A DNA stretch of 64,000 bases from an uncultured Carboxylicivirga sp. (GTDB taxonomy: Bacteria > Bacteroidota > Bacteroidia > Bacteroidales > Marinilabiliaceae): NCBI RefSeq assembly GCF_963674565.1, contig NZ_OY771430.1:5828001-5892000 (forward strand). Reading direction: 5' to 3'. Shown here piece by piece: positions 37,627 to 46,555 of this stretch (positions are counted from its first letter, which is position 1; each line of letters begins with the position of its first letter). The notes beneath the pieces were generated by a model. It saw nothing but the letters and a program-made list of their open reading frames with translations. It was not told the origin of the DNA and ran no database searches. The translations under genes and the position numbers were made by a program.

Positions 37627-38549
37627 TTTTATTATCAAATTTTGTTTGTGAATGCTTATTGAAATTCAATACCGGATTTCAGCTCGGGACTTAATCGGGA
37701 TTCAACCAGTCCTGTATTTCACAGAAAAAAAATAGGAATTTGAGCTAAGATAAGTATCCTAATGGATGCTTTATATAGTAATTATAATGTTAAATCAATA
37801 AGGAAGACTTAAGTGTTTATCATTATTTTGCAGAATCAGTTTTTGCTCAAGATACTTGTAAAAAAATGCAAAAAGTCTGAATGAAACATGTTTTAATGAA
37901 ATTATAAATAGTTAATAATTTTGTGATTAAATAAAATTACTCATCTAAATTATGGTGTTAAGTGTTGAAATACTTTATGTTTTTTAATTATTAAGTCTTA
38001 TTAATTCGTAAATTTTGTCTATCTTATTTTTACTATCCCCCTTTTTCTTATCACAGTTCTCATTTTATAAAACACTGTTATACTTCGATGTATTTTTTAT
38101 ACAAATAACTCTTTGTTGCATATAAATGTATATACTTATTTATAAATAGTTGTCGGTGTATAAATTATAATTTATACAAACCACTTTATCATTTCAAATG
38201 TGATAGGCTTACGGATACTCAAAAGAATTTTTGTTTTGAATCAATGATATGGTGGATAACCACACTCTTTTCATATAACTCCGTGTTCATTTTGTATGTG
38301 ATTGACCTTCTGCTTTTAGTCTTCAATATCTATACAATCTTCTAAAAGCTTATTTGGTCAATGTTTTTCAATATGTAGGATATCCTTCCTATAAGCGATC
38401 TATTAACGTTATGGCTCTATTATCTAAAATCTTAATAATTATATCCAATATTAAAACTAAGCGATTATGGAAAAGTATACTTTGTGGATGGAATTAACAT
38501 ATTTTAATCAAAATTCACACTTATTGCTTAAAACTAAAACCAAAATTTT
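37627..38549. other. 923-base AT-rich intergenic region before the third SusC/D pair
   Basis: No open frame with a plausible start or family resemblance is visible on either strand. It contains a TAATTTTG -7-like element (37916-37923), an ATTGAA-A-TTCAAT palindrome (37658-37670), and a cluster of TATAC-type half-sites with a 22-bp palindrome (38157-38178). Such length before a SusC gene suggests regulatory DNA, possibly with an undetected small RNA. Confidence 0.5.
38157..38178. promoter_or_regulatory. 22-bp perfect AT-rich palindrome, candidate operator
   Basis: The half-site TGTATAAATTA is followed directly by its exact reverse complement. Its right half plus flank, TTTATACAAA (38171-38180), recurs at 38096-38105, 75 bases upstream. 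It lies about 370 bases before the SusC start. Symmetry of this kind suits a dimeric regulator, but the regulator is not in the window. Confidence 0.4.
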
Positions 38550-41500
38550 ATGAAAAAAAGAAATCTCATTTTGCTTCTTTTTTTGTTTGTAGGCTTTACT
38601 GTGTTTGCCCAAAAAAAGGTGAGCGGGACTGTTTACGACAATGAGAACATGCCCATTCCTGGGGTAACAGTTCTTGAAAAGGGAACCTCCAACGGAATCA
38701 TTACTGATATGGATGGTAATTATTTAATAACAGTTCCTGGAGACGATGCCGTATTAGTATTCTCTTTCATAGGAATGAAAACTCAAGAAATCACAGTTGG
38801 CACTCAAACTACCATTATAGTGAACATGGTACCTGATATGGCCGACCTGGACGAAGTGGTGGTGGTTGGTTATGGTGTACAAAAGAAGAAACTAGTGACA
38901 GGAGCTAACCTCTCCCTTGGATCAGATGATCTACAACGTCAGAACTCGACTCAGGCATTAGATGCTATTCAGACGATGTCTCCAGGGGTGAACATTACTC
39001 AAGGATCGGGTATGCCAGGTGAAGGTTATAAAGTCAATATTCGTGGTTTGGGTACCATTGGTGATTCAAATCCACTATATGTGATTGATGGTGTTGCTGG
39101 TGGAGATATCAATACGCTCAACCCTTCAGATATTCAATCGATCGACGTATTGAAGGATGCGGCTTCTGCTGCTATTTATGGATCCAGAGCTGCCAACGGT
39201 GTAATTTTGGTAACCACAAAAAGTGGTAAATCAGGACGCACAGTGGTAACATACGATGGTTTTTACGGTGTTCAGAATGTTTATAAAATGCCTGAATTAT
39301 TGAATGCTGAACAGTTTATAGAAATTTACAACGAGGAGCGTGTGATTTCAGGAAAAGATCCTCTTGATTTCGCTTCCATGATTCCCGGTATATATCAGGA
39401 TATTCAAAATGGATGGCAAGGAACAGACTGGATGAAAGAAACCGAGAATAAGAATGCTCCCATCCAAAACCATTCTATTAATATAACCGGAGGATCTGAA
39501 AGTTCGGTGTTCGCAATGGGATTTTCTTATTCGTCACAAGAAGGTACTTTGGGAAAACCTGTTCAACCCATAAGCGACAGATATACTTTGCGTTTGAACA
39601 GCGACCATGTTTTATATGAGAAAAACGGACTGGACATCATTAAAATGGGTCAAACATTAAATTACAGCTATCGCGAAAGAAGTGGTATTGCCATTGGTGG
39701 TATGTATTCTAACGACGTTCGTAACATGATGACAGGAAATCCTTTGGTACCTGTATACAATGATAAAGGTGAGTATTATGCCAGACAAGATCTTCAGGCT
39801 TCAGGTCTTGAAGGATTATCATCTCGAATATATAATCCATTGGCTTTGATGGATTTAAATCGTGGTCAGAATGAGACCATAAATTATAACCTGAATAGTA
39901 ATGCCTATCTTCAAATACAACCAATAAATGGCTTGGTTTGGAAAACTAACTTTGGATACAGAATGCATGCAGATTCTTATCGTAGCTACCAACCTGAATA
40001 TTTTTTGGCTGGTGATGCATTTATGACACCGGGTAGAATTACACAAAATGCAGGTAGCGGATACCGTTGGACTCTTGAAAATACATTGAATTACAGCTTT
40101 AAAGTGAATTTGCATAATTTTGATGTGTTGGTAGGACAATCTGCGGAAAAATGGGGATATGGCACCAATATGAGTGCCACCAACGCCAATCCAACTTTTA
40201 TTGGTTATGAATACGCTTATCTTGACAATACTGATGGGTTAACATCCGGTATAACCAGTATTGGGGGGGCACCCAATGGAAGAGGAGCTCTTGCTTCTTA
40301 CTTTGGAAGAGTTAATTACGACTTCAAAGAAAAGTATTTGCTTACTTTGGTAATGCGTGCTGACGGATCTTCTAATTTTGCACAAGGTAATCGTTGGGGT
40401 TATTTTCCATCAATTTCCGGTGGTTGGGTAATGACCGAAGAAAGTTTTCTGGACGACAATGGAGTGGTTGATTTCTTGAAGTTAAGAGCCAGTTGGGGAC
40501 AAAACGGTAATGCCAATGTTGATTCTTATCAGTTTTTGAGCCTCATTGGTTTTGATGCTGAAAATAACTACAGATTTGGAAACGATCGCTCTAAAATGCA
40601 ATTAGGTGGTTATCCAGCTGTACTCCCAAATCCTGCCATTACTTGGGAAACTTCTGAGCAATTGGATATTGGTATGGATGTTCATTTCTTAAGTTCAAGA
40701 CTTCAGGGATCGTTCGATTATTATGTCAAGACCACCATAGATTGGTTGGTTCGTCCTAATGTTTCGGATATTATGGGTCCTGTAGCTGCGTTTGCCAATG
40801 CTGGTGATATCGAAAACAAAGGATTTGAACTGGCATTACGCTGGAATGACAATGTGGGCGAATTTACTTATGGAGCCCAATTCAATATCTCTAAAAATAA
40901 AAATGTAGTTACCAAATTTGGTGACAATACTGGTTTTTATGCAAGTGATCCGAGTATTATTTCACAAGGTACCGACCCGGTTTGGCGAGTTGAAAAAGGA
41001 ATGCCTGCAGGCTATTTTTACGGTTACAAAACAGAAGGAATTTTCCAGAATGAACAACAAATTGCCAACTGGACTCATGGCTTCCTACAGGCTAATCCTC
41101 AGCCAGGGGATGTTATTTTCTCTGACGTAAATGGTGACGGTGAAGTGACCACAGCTGATAAAACCATGATTGGTAATCCTCATCCCGATGTTAGAATTGG
41201 TTTCAGCGTTAATTTTGCCTACAAAGGATTTGATTTCTCAATGAGTGGTAATGGTGCTTTTGGCCATCAAATACTGAAGTCGTATCGTTCATTTGGTGAC
41301 AACGAGTTCCATAACTATACCACCGATATATTGGGTCGTTGGCATGGTGAAGGAACTTCCAATAAAATTCCTCGCATGACTGCAGGTAATGGTACCAACC
41401 GTTTGAATATATCTGAGCTATACATTGAAGATGGTGACTTTGTTAAAATTCAGAATATAACCCTTGGTTATGACTTTAAGAAGTTATTGCCTGAATTGCC

Positions 41501-41675
41501 ACTGTCGCAGGCTCGCATGTTTGTCGCAGGACGTAACTTATTTACTTTTACCGACTATTCTGGCTTAGATCCTGAAGTAGGTTATGGAGACGGACAAAGT
41601 TTTGTACAAGGTATTGATCTTGGTTTTTATCCTGCTCCAAAAACTTATATGGTGGGATTTAATTTGAAATTCTAA
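38550..41675 (+). CDS. SusC-like TonB-dependent transporter (third pair)
   Basis: This 1041-aa protein has a signal peptide ending at FTVFAQ. A carboxypeptidase-D-like domain follows (KKVSGTVYDNENMPIPGVTV, ~22-105), then the TonB box DEVVVVGYG, plug motifs PLYVIDGVAGGD and DVLKDAASAAIYGSRAANGVILVTTKSG, and the barrel to the C-terminal FNLKF. It imports oligosaccharides with the SusD protein encoded 14 bases downstream. It is separate from the xus operon and has its own long upstream region, suggesting separate induction, perhaps by more decorated fragments. Confidence 0.95.
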   Translation: MKKRNLILLLFLFVGFTVFAQKKVSGTVYDNENMPIPGVTVLEKGTSNGIITDMDGNYLITVPGDDAVLVFSFIGMKTQEITVGTQTTIIVNMVPDMADLDEVVVVGYGVQKKKLVTGANLSLGSDDLQRQNSTQALDAIQTMSPGVNITQGSGMPGEGYKVNIRGLGTIGDSNPLYVIDGVAGGDINTLNPSDIQSIDVLKDAASAAIYGSRAANGVILVTTKSGKSGRTVVTYDGFYGVQNVYKMPELLNAEQFIEIYNEERVISGKDPLDFASMIPGIYQDIQNGWQGTDWMKETENKNAPIQNHSINITGGSESSVFAMGFSYSSQEGTLGKPVQPISDRYTLRLNSDHVLYEKNGLDIIKMGQTLNYSYRERSGIAIGGMYSNDVRNMMTGNPLVPVYNDKGEYYARQDLQASGLEGLSSRIYNPLALMDLNRGQNETINYNLNSNAYLQIQPINGLVWKTNFGYRMHADSYRSYQPEYFLAGDAFMTPGRITQNAGSGYRWTLENTLNYSFKVNLHNFDVLVGQSAEKWGYGTNMSATNANPTFIGYEYAYLDNTDGLTSGITSIGGAPNGRGALASYFGRVNYDFKEKYLLTLVMRADGSSNFAQGNRWGYFPSISGGWVMTEESFLDDNGVVDFLKLRASWGQNGNANVDSYQFLSLIGFDAENNYRFGNDRSKMQLGGYPAVLPNPAITWETSEQLDIGMDVHFLSSRLQGSFDYYVKTTIDWLVRPNVSDIMGPVAAFANAGDIENKGFELALRWNDNVGEFTYGAQFNISKNKNVVTKFGDNTGFYASDPSIISQGTDPVWRVEKGMPAGYFYGYKTEGIFQNEQQIANWTHGFLQANPQPGDVIFSDVNGDGEVTTADKTMIGNPHPDVRIGFSVNFAYKGFDFSMSGNGAFGHQILKSYRSFGDNEFHNYTTDILGRWHGEGTSNKIPRMTAGNGTNRLNISELYIEDGDFVKIQNITLGYDFKKLLPELPLSQARMFVAGRNLFTFTDYSGLDPEVGYGDGQSFVQGIDLGFYPAPKTYMVGFNLKF

Positions 41676-41695
41676 TAAACTTATTTGAGATGATT

Positions 41696-43420
41696 ATGAA
41701 AAAAATAGCATATTTAATCATTGCTGCTGCGATGTTGGGTAGTTGCTCAGAGGATTTTCTGCAATTGGAGCCACTCACTCAAAAAACTTCGGATAACTTT
41801 CCTCAGACAGCTGATGATGCCAAACAAATGATGGCAGGTATATACACCACCATGAATAACGAACAGCGTAATGTTGATCAAAGTTACCTGTTTGTTTGTG
41901 AAGTAGCCAGTGACGAGAAATTAGGCGGTGGTGGTCTTAACGATATTAAGGCTCAATCGTACGAAGCCATGATGTATTCCGATAACGAAATGTTGTCTCA
42001 TACATGGGAAGTAACTTACGAAGGAATTCACCGCGCAAATTTTGCCCTTGAAAATATGGATCTGCTCAGTGACAATGTTGTAAGTGCCAATCTGAAAAAA
42101 CAATACAAGGGAGAAGCCCTTTTCTTAAGAGCTTTCTTTTTTTACCGATTGACAACTCTTTTTGGAAATGTGCCGCTAAAAATTACTACAGAAGCAGTTA
42201 ACTTGCCAGCTGCCAGCACGGAAGAGATTTACGGACAAATTACATTAGACTTAAAAACAGCCATCGAGCTATTACCGAAAGTGCCTTATTCTTCAACAGA
42301 AGAAGGTCGTGTTACTGTTTGGGCAGCTCAAGCCTTGATGGCTCGTGTATGGCTTTTTTATACCGGATTTTACCAAGAGGCTACACTCCCTGGTGTTACC
42401 AAGGCTGAAGTTATTGCCTGGTTGGGAGAATGTATCAGTGCCAGTGGTCATCATTTAGTAGATGATTTTCACGAACTTTGGCCTTACACAAATTCATTGA
42501 CAATTAATGATTATCCTTACATGGTTGATTATATGAACAAGACAGGAAAAGAGCTTCTGTATGCTGCTGACAATGGAGCCGTAAGCCCTGAGACTGTTTT
42601 TGCGCTTAAGTTTTCGAACTTTGCCAATTGGGATATACGACGAGGTTATAGTAATACGTTTCAATTATTCTTCGGTTTAAGAGGATTGCAATCAGTAGCT
42701 AATACTTTTCCTTTCTCAGGAGGTTGGGGACAAGGTAACTCTATCCCTAAACATATTATTGATCAATGGCAGATTGATGAACCTAGCGACATCCGTCTTT
42801 GGGCTTCTGTAATTGATATTGAATCTGAGCTTCCTAATTATGCAAAAGGTCAATGGGATTTTGTAATGGAAAGTAATTATTGGGGTAAGAAATACAATGG
42901 CGTTACTGCAAAATCTCCTGATGACGGCAGTATTAAGAATGATTATAGTGTTATCATGTATGGTAATCAAGACAATAATCAGTTATCGCATGGTGATGAT
43001 TTGATTTTCATTCGTTTTGCCGATGTGTTGCTGATGATGTCTGAGTTAACCGAAGATGCCTCATACATGAATGAGGTACGTGGTCGCGTGGGCCTTGGTC
43101 CAGTATCTTATTCGTTGGAGAATATTCAAAAGGAACGTCAGCATGAGCTTGCTTTTGAAGGTTTGCGTTGGAACGATATGCGTCGTTGGGGTGCTGCTTA
43201 TACCAAAACAGCCCTTGAGACTCAGGTGGGAACACCAGTATACAACTTTGGTAATCCTGCTGTATTTAACGGACTTAATAACAAAGGTTATAGTGCTCGT
43301 TATGATGAGACCAAAGGTTTCTTCCCTATTCCACAGAGACAAATCGATCTTTCAAATGGATTATTGGAACAAACTCCCGGATTTACAAGTGGTGATCTGT
43401 ATCCTGGATTTACTAATTAA
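41696..43420 (+). CDS. SusD-like outer-membrane lipoprotein (third pair)
   Basis: This is a RagB/SusD family protein of 574 aa from the ATG at 41696, two codons inside the longest frame. That start gives a clean lipoprotein signal with Cys17 (MLGSCSEDFLQLEP). Typical motifs are YKGEALFLRAFFFYRLTTLFG, FIRFADVLLMMSELTED and RQHELAFEGLRWNDMRRWG. It forms the surface lid of the transporter directly upstream. The operon appears to end here at a strong terminator. Confidence 0.94.
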   Translation: MKKIAYLIIAAAMLGSCSEDFLQLEPLTQKTSDNFPQTADDAKQMMAGIYTTMNNEQRNVDQSYLFVCEVASDEKLGGGGLNDIKAQSYEAMMYSDNEMLSHTWEVTYEGIHRANFALENMDLLSDNVVSANLKKQYKGEALFLRAFFFYRLTTLFGNVPLKITTEAVNLPAASTEEIYGQITLDLKTAIELLPKVPYSSTEEGRVTVWAAQALMARVWLFYTGFYQEATLPGVTKAEVIAWLGECISASGHHLVDDFHELWPYTNSLTINDYPYMVDYMNKTGKELLYAADNGAVSPETVFALKFSNFANWDIRRGYSNTFQLFFGLRGLQSVANTFPFSGGWGQGNSIPKHIIDQWQIDEPSDIRLWASVIDIESELPNYAKGQWDFVMESNYWGKKYNGVTAKSPDDGSIKNDYSVIMYGNQDNNQLSHGDDLIFIRFADVLLMMSELTEDASYMNEVRGRVGLGPVSYSLENIQKERQHELAFEGLRWNDMRRWGAAYTKTALETQVGTPVYNFGNPAVFNGLNNKGYSARYDETKGFFPIPQRQIDLSNGLLEQTPGFTSGDLYPGFTN

Positions 43421-43451
43421 TCTACCCTAACAGTATCCTGTATTCAGGACA

Positions 43452-43495
43452 AAAACCGGAAGAAGACATGATCCTTTCTTCCGGTTTTCTTTTTG
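43452..43495 (+). terminator. Rho-independent terminator after the third SusC/D pair
   Basis: A perfect 13-bp stem, AAAACCGGAAGAA (43452-43464) with TTCTTCCGGTTTT (43476-43488), is followed by CTTTTTG. It lies 31 bases after the susD stop. Confidence 0.92.
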
Positions 43496-44164
43496 TCATC
43501 TTTTGATTCAGCAAATCAGAGTCTCAATTTCCATCGTTCAAAAAGGTAGGGTTCGATTTTAATCTTAAAAATCAGATTGAAAATAAAGATGATTTACATA
43601 GTGAAATTTTGAAGCTTGCAGAATTATTTGTGAAGTATTTCTATAGTAAGTTGACTCACATTAAATTAGCTATTGAATAATTTGTAATGTGATTTCCGCT
43701 ATATCATATCCGGTTCGAAATCTAAAATCAAATATCTAAAATCAAAAAACTCAATGAGTCAAAATCTTTAAGTTTGATTAATGCTGTTAGAATGAAATGC
43801 CACAATATTCAAACGCGGTTAAGTTTTTCCTCAAACACCAGGAAGCAATCTGCAAGATAACTCTTGAGGCATCAACCATAATAATTAATGGACAAATAAT
43901 TGGTTTGTTAAAGGAGTTGCGGATCGGTCATTTTTAATGTGCAAAAAAAGAAACAATGGAGGTGGTAATTGTTAGAAAATCAAAATGTTTTATGGAAAAA
44001 TTATGACATGTTTCAATTCTAAATATTAAAAACTGCCTAATTGAATGAAATGAATACTATTAGAGTTGGCTTTTATTAAATTACTAATAGATTAAATACA
44101 GTCGTATCAGAATATTCCAGATAGTTAATGTAAATAGATAAATAAGAAGATAAATACAAGACCA
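43496..44164. other. 669-base intergenic region with small repeats
   Basis: No gene is recognised. It holds an imperfect inverted repeat, CACATTAAATTA (43657-43668) against TAATTTGTAATGTG (43678-43691), and a perfect two-copy tandem ATCTAAAATCAAA unit (43720-43747, 14-base period). It presumably contains the promoter of the esterase-GH8 operon, though no clear TAnnTTTG element was found close to the gene. Confidence 0.4.
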
Positions 44165-45061
44165 ATGGATCAGCTAACTCGGTTGCTACTTCTACTTCTG
44201 GTTGCTCTTTTTTTTACACAAACAAAAGCTCAGAAGATTATTAAACTATACAACAATGAAATAGAAATTCATAAGGTTGGTGAGAAACTAAACTCTGAGA
44301 ATGAGAATCCGGATGGCCTGATCCGAAAGGTGATATCTCCAAGCATAGAAATGTATTCTCCTGAAGGAAATGTCACTCTTTGTCCTGCTGTAATTATATG
44401 TCCGGGTGGAGGTTATAGTGTAATTGTTTACCAGGGAGAAGGGATTACTACTGCAAAAAAGCTAGCTGCAAACGGCGTTGTCGCATTTGTCCTTAAGTAC
44501 CGACTGCCCGACCCCTCTTCAGATGATAGCGCTATGATACCTCTGCAGGATGCGCAGAAAGCGCTAAAAATAGTTAGGGAAAACGCGTCAGAATGGAATA
44601 TAAACCCTGAAAAAATTGGGATTATGGGTTTTTCTGCCGGTGGACACCTGGCTTCCACATTAGCTACGCATTATGATCCCGTAATCAATAATCCCGAAGG
44701 CACAAATCTGCGTCCCGATTTTCAAATATTAGTTTATCCAGTCATTAGTATGAGCGACAGTCTCACCCATTTGGGATCCAGAACCAAGCTACTTGGAGAA
44801 AATCCAGATCCTGATGAAATTATTCAATATTCATCGGAATGGCAGGTAACTAAAGATACTCCACCAGCTTATATTACTCACGCTGCTGATGACAATGTGG
44901 TAGATGTTGACAATAGCATCTTCTATTTCGAACAATTAAGACACCATCAGGTACCTGTTGAAATGCATATCTACCCCAAAGGAAATCATGGGTTTATCTT
45001 TAAGCAAGAATCCTGGATTGATCCTCTTTTTCTGTGGATGAAGAGTTCAGAAATTCTCTAA
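44165..45061 (+). CDS. Exported alpha/beta-hydrolase, acetylxylan-esterase-like
   Basis: This 298-aa protein has a signal peptide ending at TQTKAQ (~23). The alpha/beta-hydrolase core has the oxyanion motif CPGGGYSV, nucleophile Ser157 in MGFSAGGH, an Asp at 242/243 in HAADDNVV and His275 in KGNHGF. This group (BD-FAE/XynB-like annotation) is common in xylan loci and acts as an acetyl esterase. It is 10 bases upstream of GH8, so the two are co-transcribed and probably act together on acetylated xylo-oligosaccharides. Confidence 0.88.
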   Translation: MDQLTRLLLLLLVALFFTQTKAQKIIKLYNNEIEIHKVGEKLNSENENPDGLIRKVISPSIEMYSPEGNVTLCPAVIICPGGGYSVIVYQGEGITTAKKLAANGVVAFVLKYRLPDPSSDDSAMIPLQDAQKALKIVRENASEWNINPEKIGIMGFSAGGHLASTLATHYDPVINNPEGTNLRPDFQILVYPVISMSDSLTHLGSRTKLLGENPDPDEIIQYSSEWQVTKDTPPAYITHAADDNVVDVDNSIFYFEQLRHHQVPVEMHIYPKGNHGFIFKQESWIDPLFLWMKSSEIL

Positions 45062-45071
45062 TTCTACTATT

Positions 45072-46376
45072 ATGAAACCGTTGTTTATGGACCCTAAAAG
45101 CAAGTATAAGACTATGAAATTGCAATTCAAAAAAACAGTTACCTTTTTAATGTTTACCTTTTCGTTAATGCAAATCCCACTTTTTGCTCAGAACCACTCA
45201 TTAGGAAGTTACCGAAATCTCTTTCTTGAAGCCGGGTACAGTCAGAACGAAATTGACAAGAAGGTTGAAAAAGCTTATTTCGATCTGTTTGAAGGACCTG
45301 ATCGCATCTATTTCGAAGTTGGTGATTCATTGGGGTATGTTTCTGATATAAAAAATAAGGATGTACGCACCGAAGGTGTTTCATATGGTATGATGGTTGC
45401 CGTTCAGTTGGATAAAAAAGATGTTTTTGATCGCATTTGGCGTTGGTCAAAAAAGTATCTACAACATCAGGATGGTCCTGGAAAAGGCTATTTTGCATGG
45501 AGCTTTGATCCTGAAAAAATGAAGATGAATTCTCCCGGAAGTGCTTCCGACGGAGAATTATATTTTGTCACAACTCTGTTGCTTGCATCTAACCGTTGGG
45601 GTAATGACACCGGAATCGACTATTATGCAGAAGCCAGATACATACTCGATGCCATGTGGGAAAAAGACGGGGCTGAATATGTGCAACCTTTTATAAATCT
45701 TGAACACAAGCAAATTTCTTTTGTTCCGGGAGGACACGGATACAATTGGACCGACCCCTCTTACCATGTCCCAGCGTTTTATGAATTATGGGCTGAGTAT
45801 GCCAATGACGGTCACGAACGATTTTATCGTGATTGTGCCGATACGTCGAGGGTTTTTCTGCACCGTGCATGTCACCCTGTTACCGGTCTTAATTCTGACT
45901 ATACTGAGTTCAATGGTGAACCTCATCCTACTCCGTGGATGAAACCCGGATTTCGTTACGATTCCTGGCGTGTACCAATGAATATAGCAATGGATTATTT
46001 GTGGTACGGAAAAGATAAAGAATGGCAGGAAAGTTATGCGGAGCGATTTCAAAACTTCCTCAGATCGAAAGGAATGAATTCGTTTAAAGATCAGTACAAT
46101 TTAGATGGTTCTGAACCCGAATGGATACTTCCGGCAGGTGATTATGAACCCAAATTAAGACATTCGTTGGGGTTAATATCTACTGCAGCCACAGCTTCAC
46201 TGATTAATATTAACAACAACGATACTAGTATGGATTTTGTCCATAAACTCTGGGATGCAAAATTGGAACCTTACGATGATGGGTATTTTGATCCCTATTA
46301 TGATGGGCTGCTATACTTGTTCAGTCTTATGCATCTGAGTGGAAAATATCAGATCATCCTTCCTGATCAGAATTAA
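45072..46376 (+). CDS. GH8 reducing-end xylose-releasing exo-oligoxylanase (Rex type)
   Basis: The protein is 434 aa from the first ATG. A start at Met15 (45114) gives a more normal signal peptide ending at IPLFAQ. The GH8 (alpha/alpha)6 barrel has the general acid Glu101 in VRTEGVSYGMM, Asp160 in GSASDGELYF and the base Asp297 in RYDSWRVPMN, spaced as in Bacillus Rex. The Rex group removes a single xylose from the reducing end of xylo-oligosaccharides. That complements the GH3 and GH43 enzymes working from the other end. GH8 endo-xylanases remain possible. Confidence 0.9.
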   Translation: MKPLFMDPKSKYKTMKLQFKKTVTFLMFTFSLMQIPLFAQNHSLGSYRNLFLEAGYSQNEIDKKVEKAYFDLFEGPDRIYFEVGDSLGYVSDIKNKDVRTEGVSYGMMVAVQLDKKDVFDRIWRWSKKYLQHQDGPGKGYFAWSFDPEKMKMNSPGSASDGELYFVTTLLLASNRWGNDTGIDYYAEARYILDAMWEKDGAEYVQPFINLEHKQISFVPGGHGYNWTDPSYHVPAFYELWAEYANDGHERFYRDCADTSRVFLHRACHPVTGLNSDYTEFNGEPHPTPWMKPGFRYDSWRVPMNIAMDYLWYGKDKEWQESYAERFQNFLRSKGMNSFKDQYNLDGSEPEWILPAGDYEPKLRHSLGLISTAATASLININNNDTSMDFVHKLWDAKLEPYDDGYFDPYYDGLLYLFSLMHLSGKYQIILPDQN

Positions 46377-46555
46377 AAGCCTTTCAAATGTGCGCAATAT
46401 TCTAACCGAGAATTAATGATGGCAAAGTTTTATGAAACCGACTCCAATTATACCTGTTTTGCTTATCCAGGAGGCCAAGAATGGCCGAGCTGGTGCAATT
46501 ACCTTTATCATTTCCTCTTAATTATTTTACCCTTCAAATACCTAAATCTATAACA

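Noticed and set aside
37680..37700. CGGGATTCAA near 37.7 kb resembling the T-arm of the tRNA-Arg
   Set aside because: The match is under ten bases and does not extend into the rest of the tRNA 3' end, so it is not evidence for an attachment-site copy.
43071..43430. 119-codon frame overlapping the end of the third SusD gene
   Set aside because: It is an alternative frame of the conserved SusD C-terminus, without a signal or known motif.
46416..46553. A 45-codon frame between GH8 and GH9 (starts ATGATGGCAAAG)
   Set aside because: It matches no family I know, its end overlaps the GH9 leader, and nothing supports translation. The region may just be the GH9 leader.
46481..46555. Longer N-terminus for GH9
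   Set aside because: Starting at 46481 would put 25 residues without signal character before a normal signal peptide that begins at the ATG at 46556.
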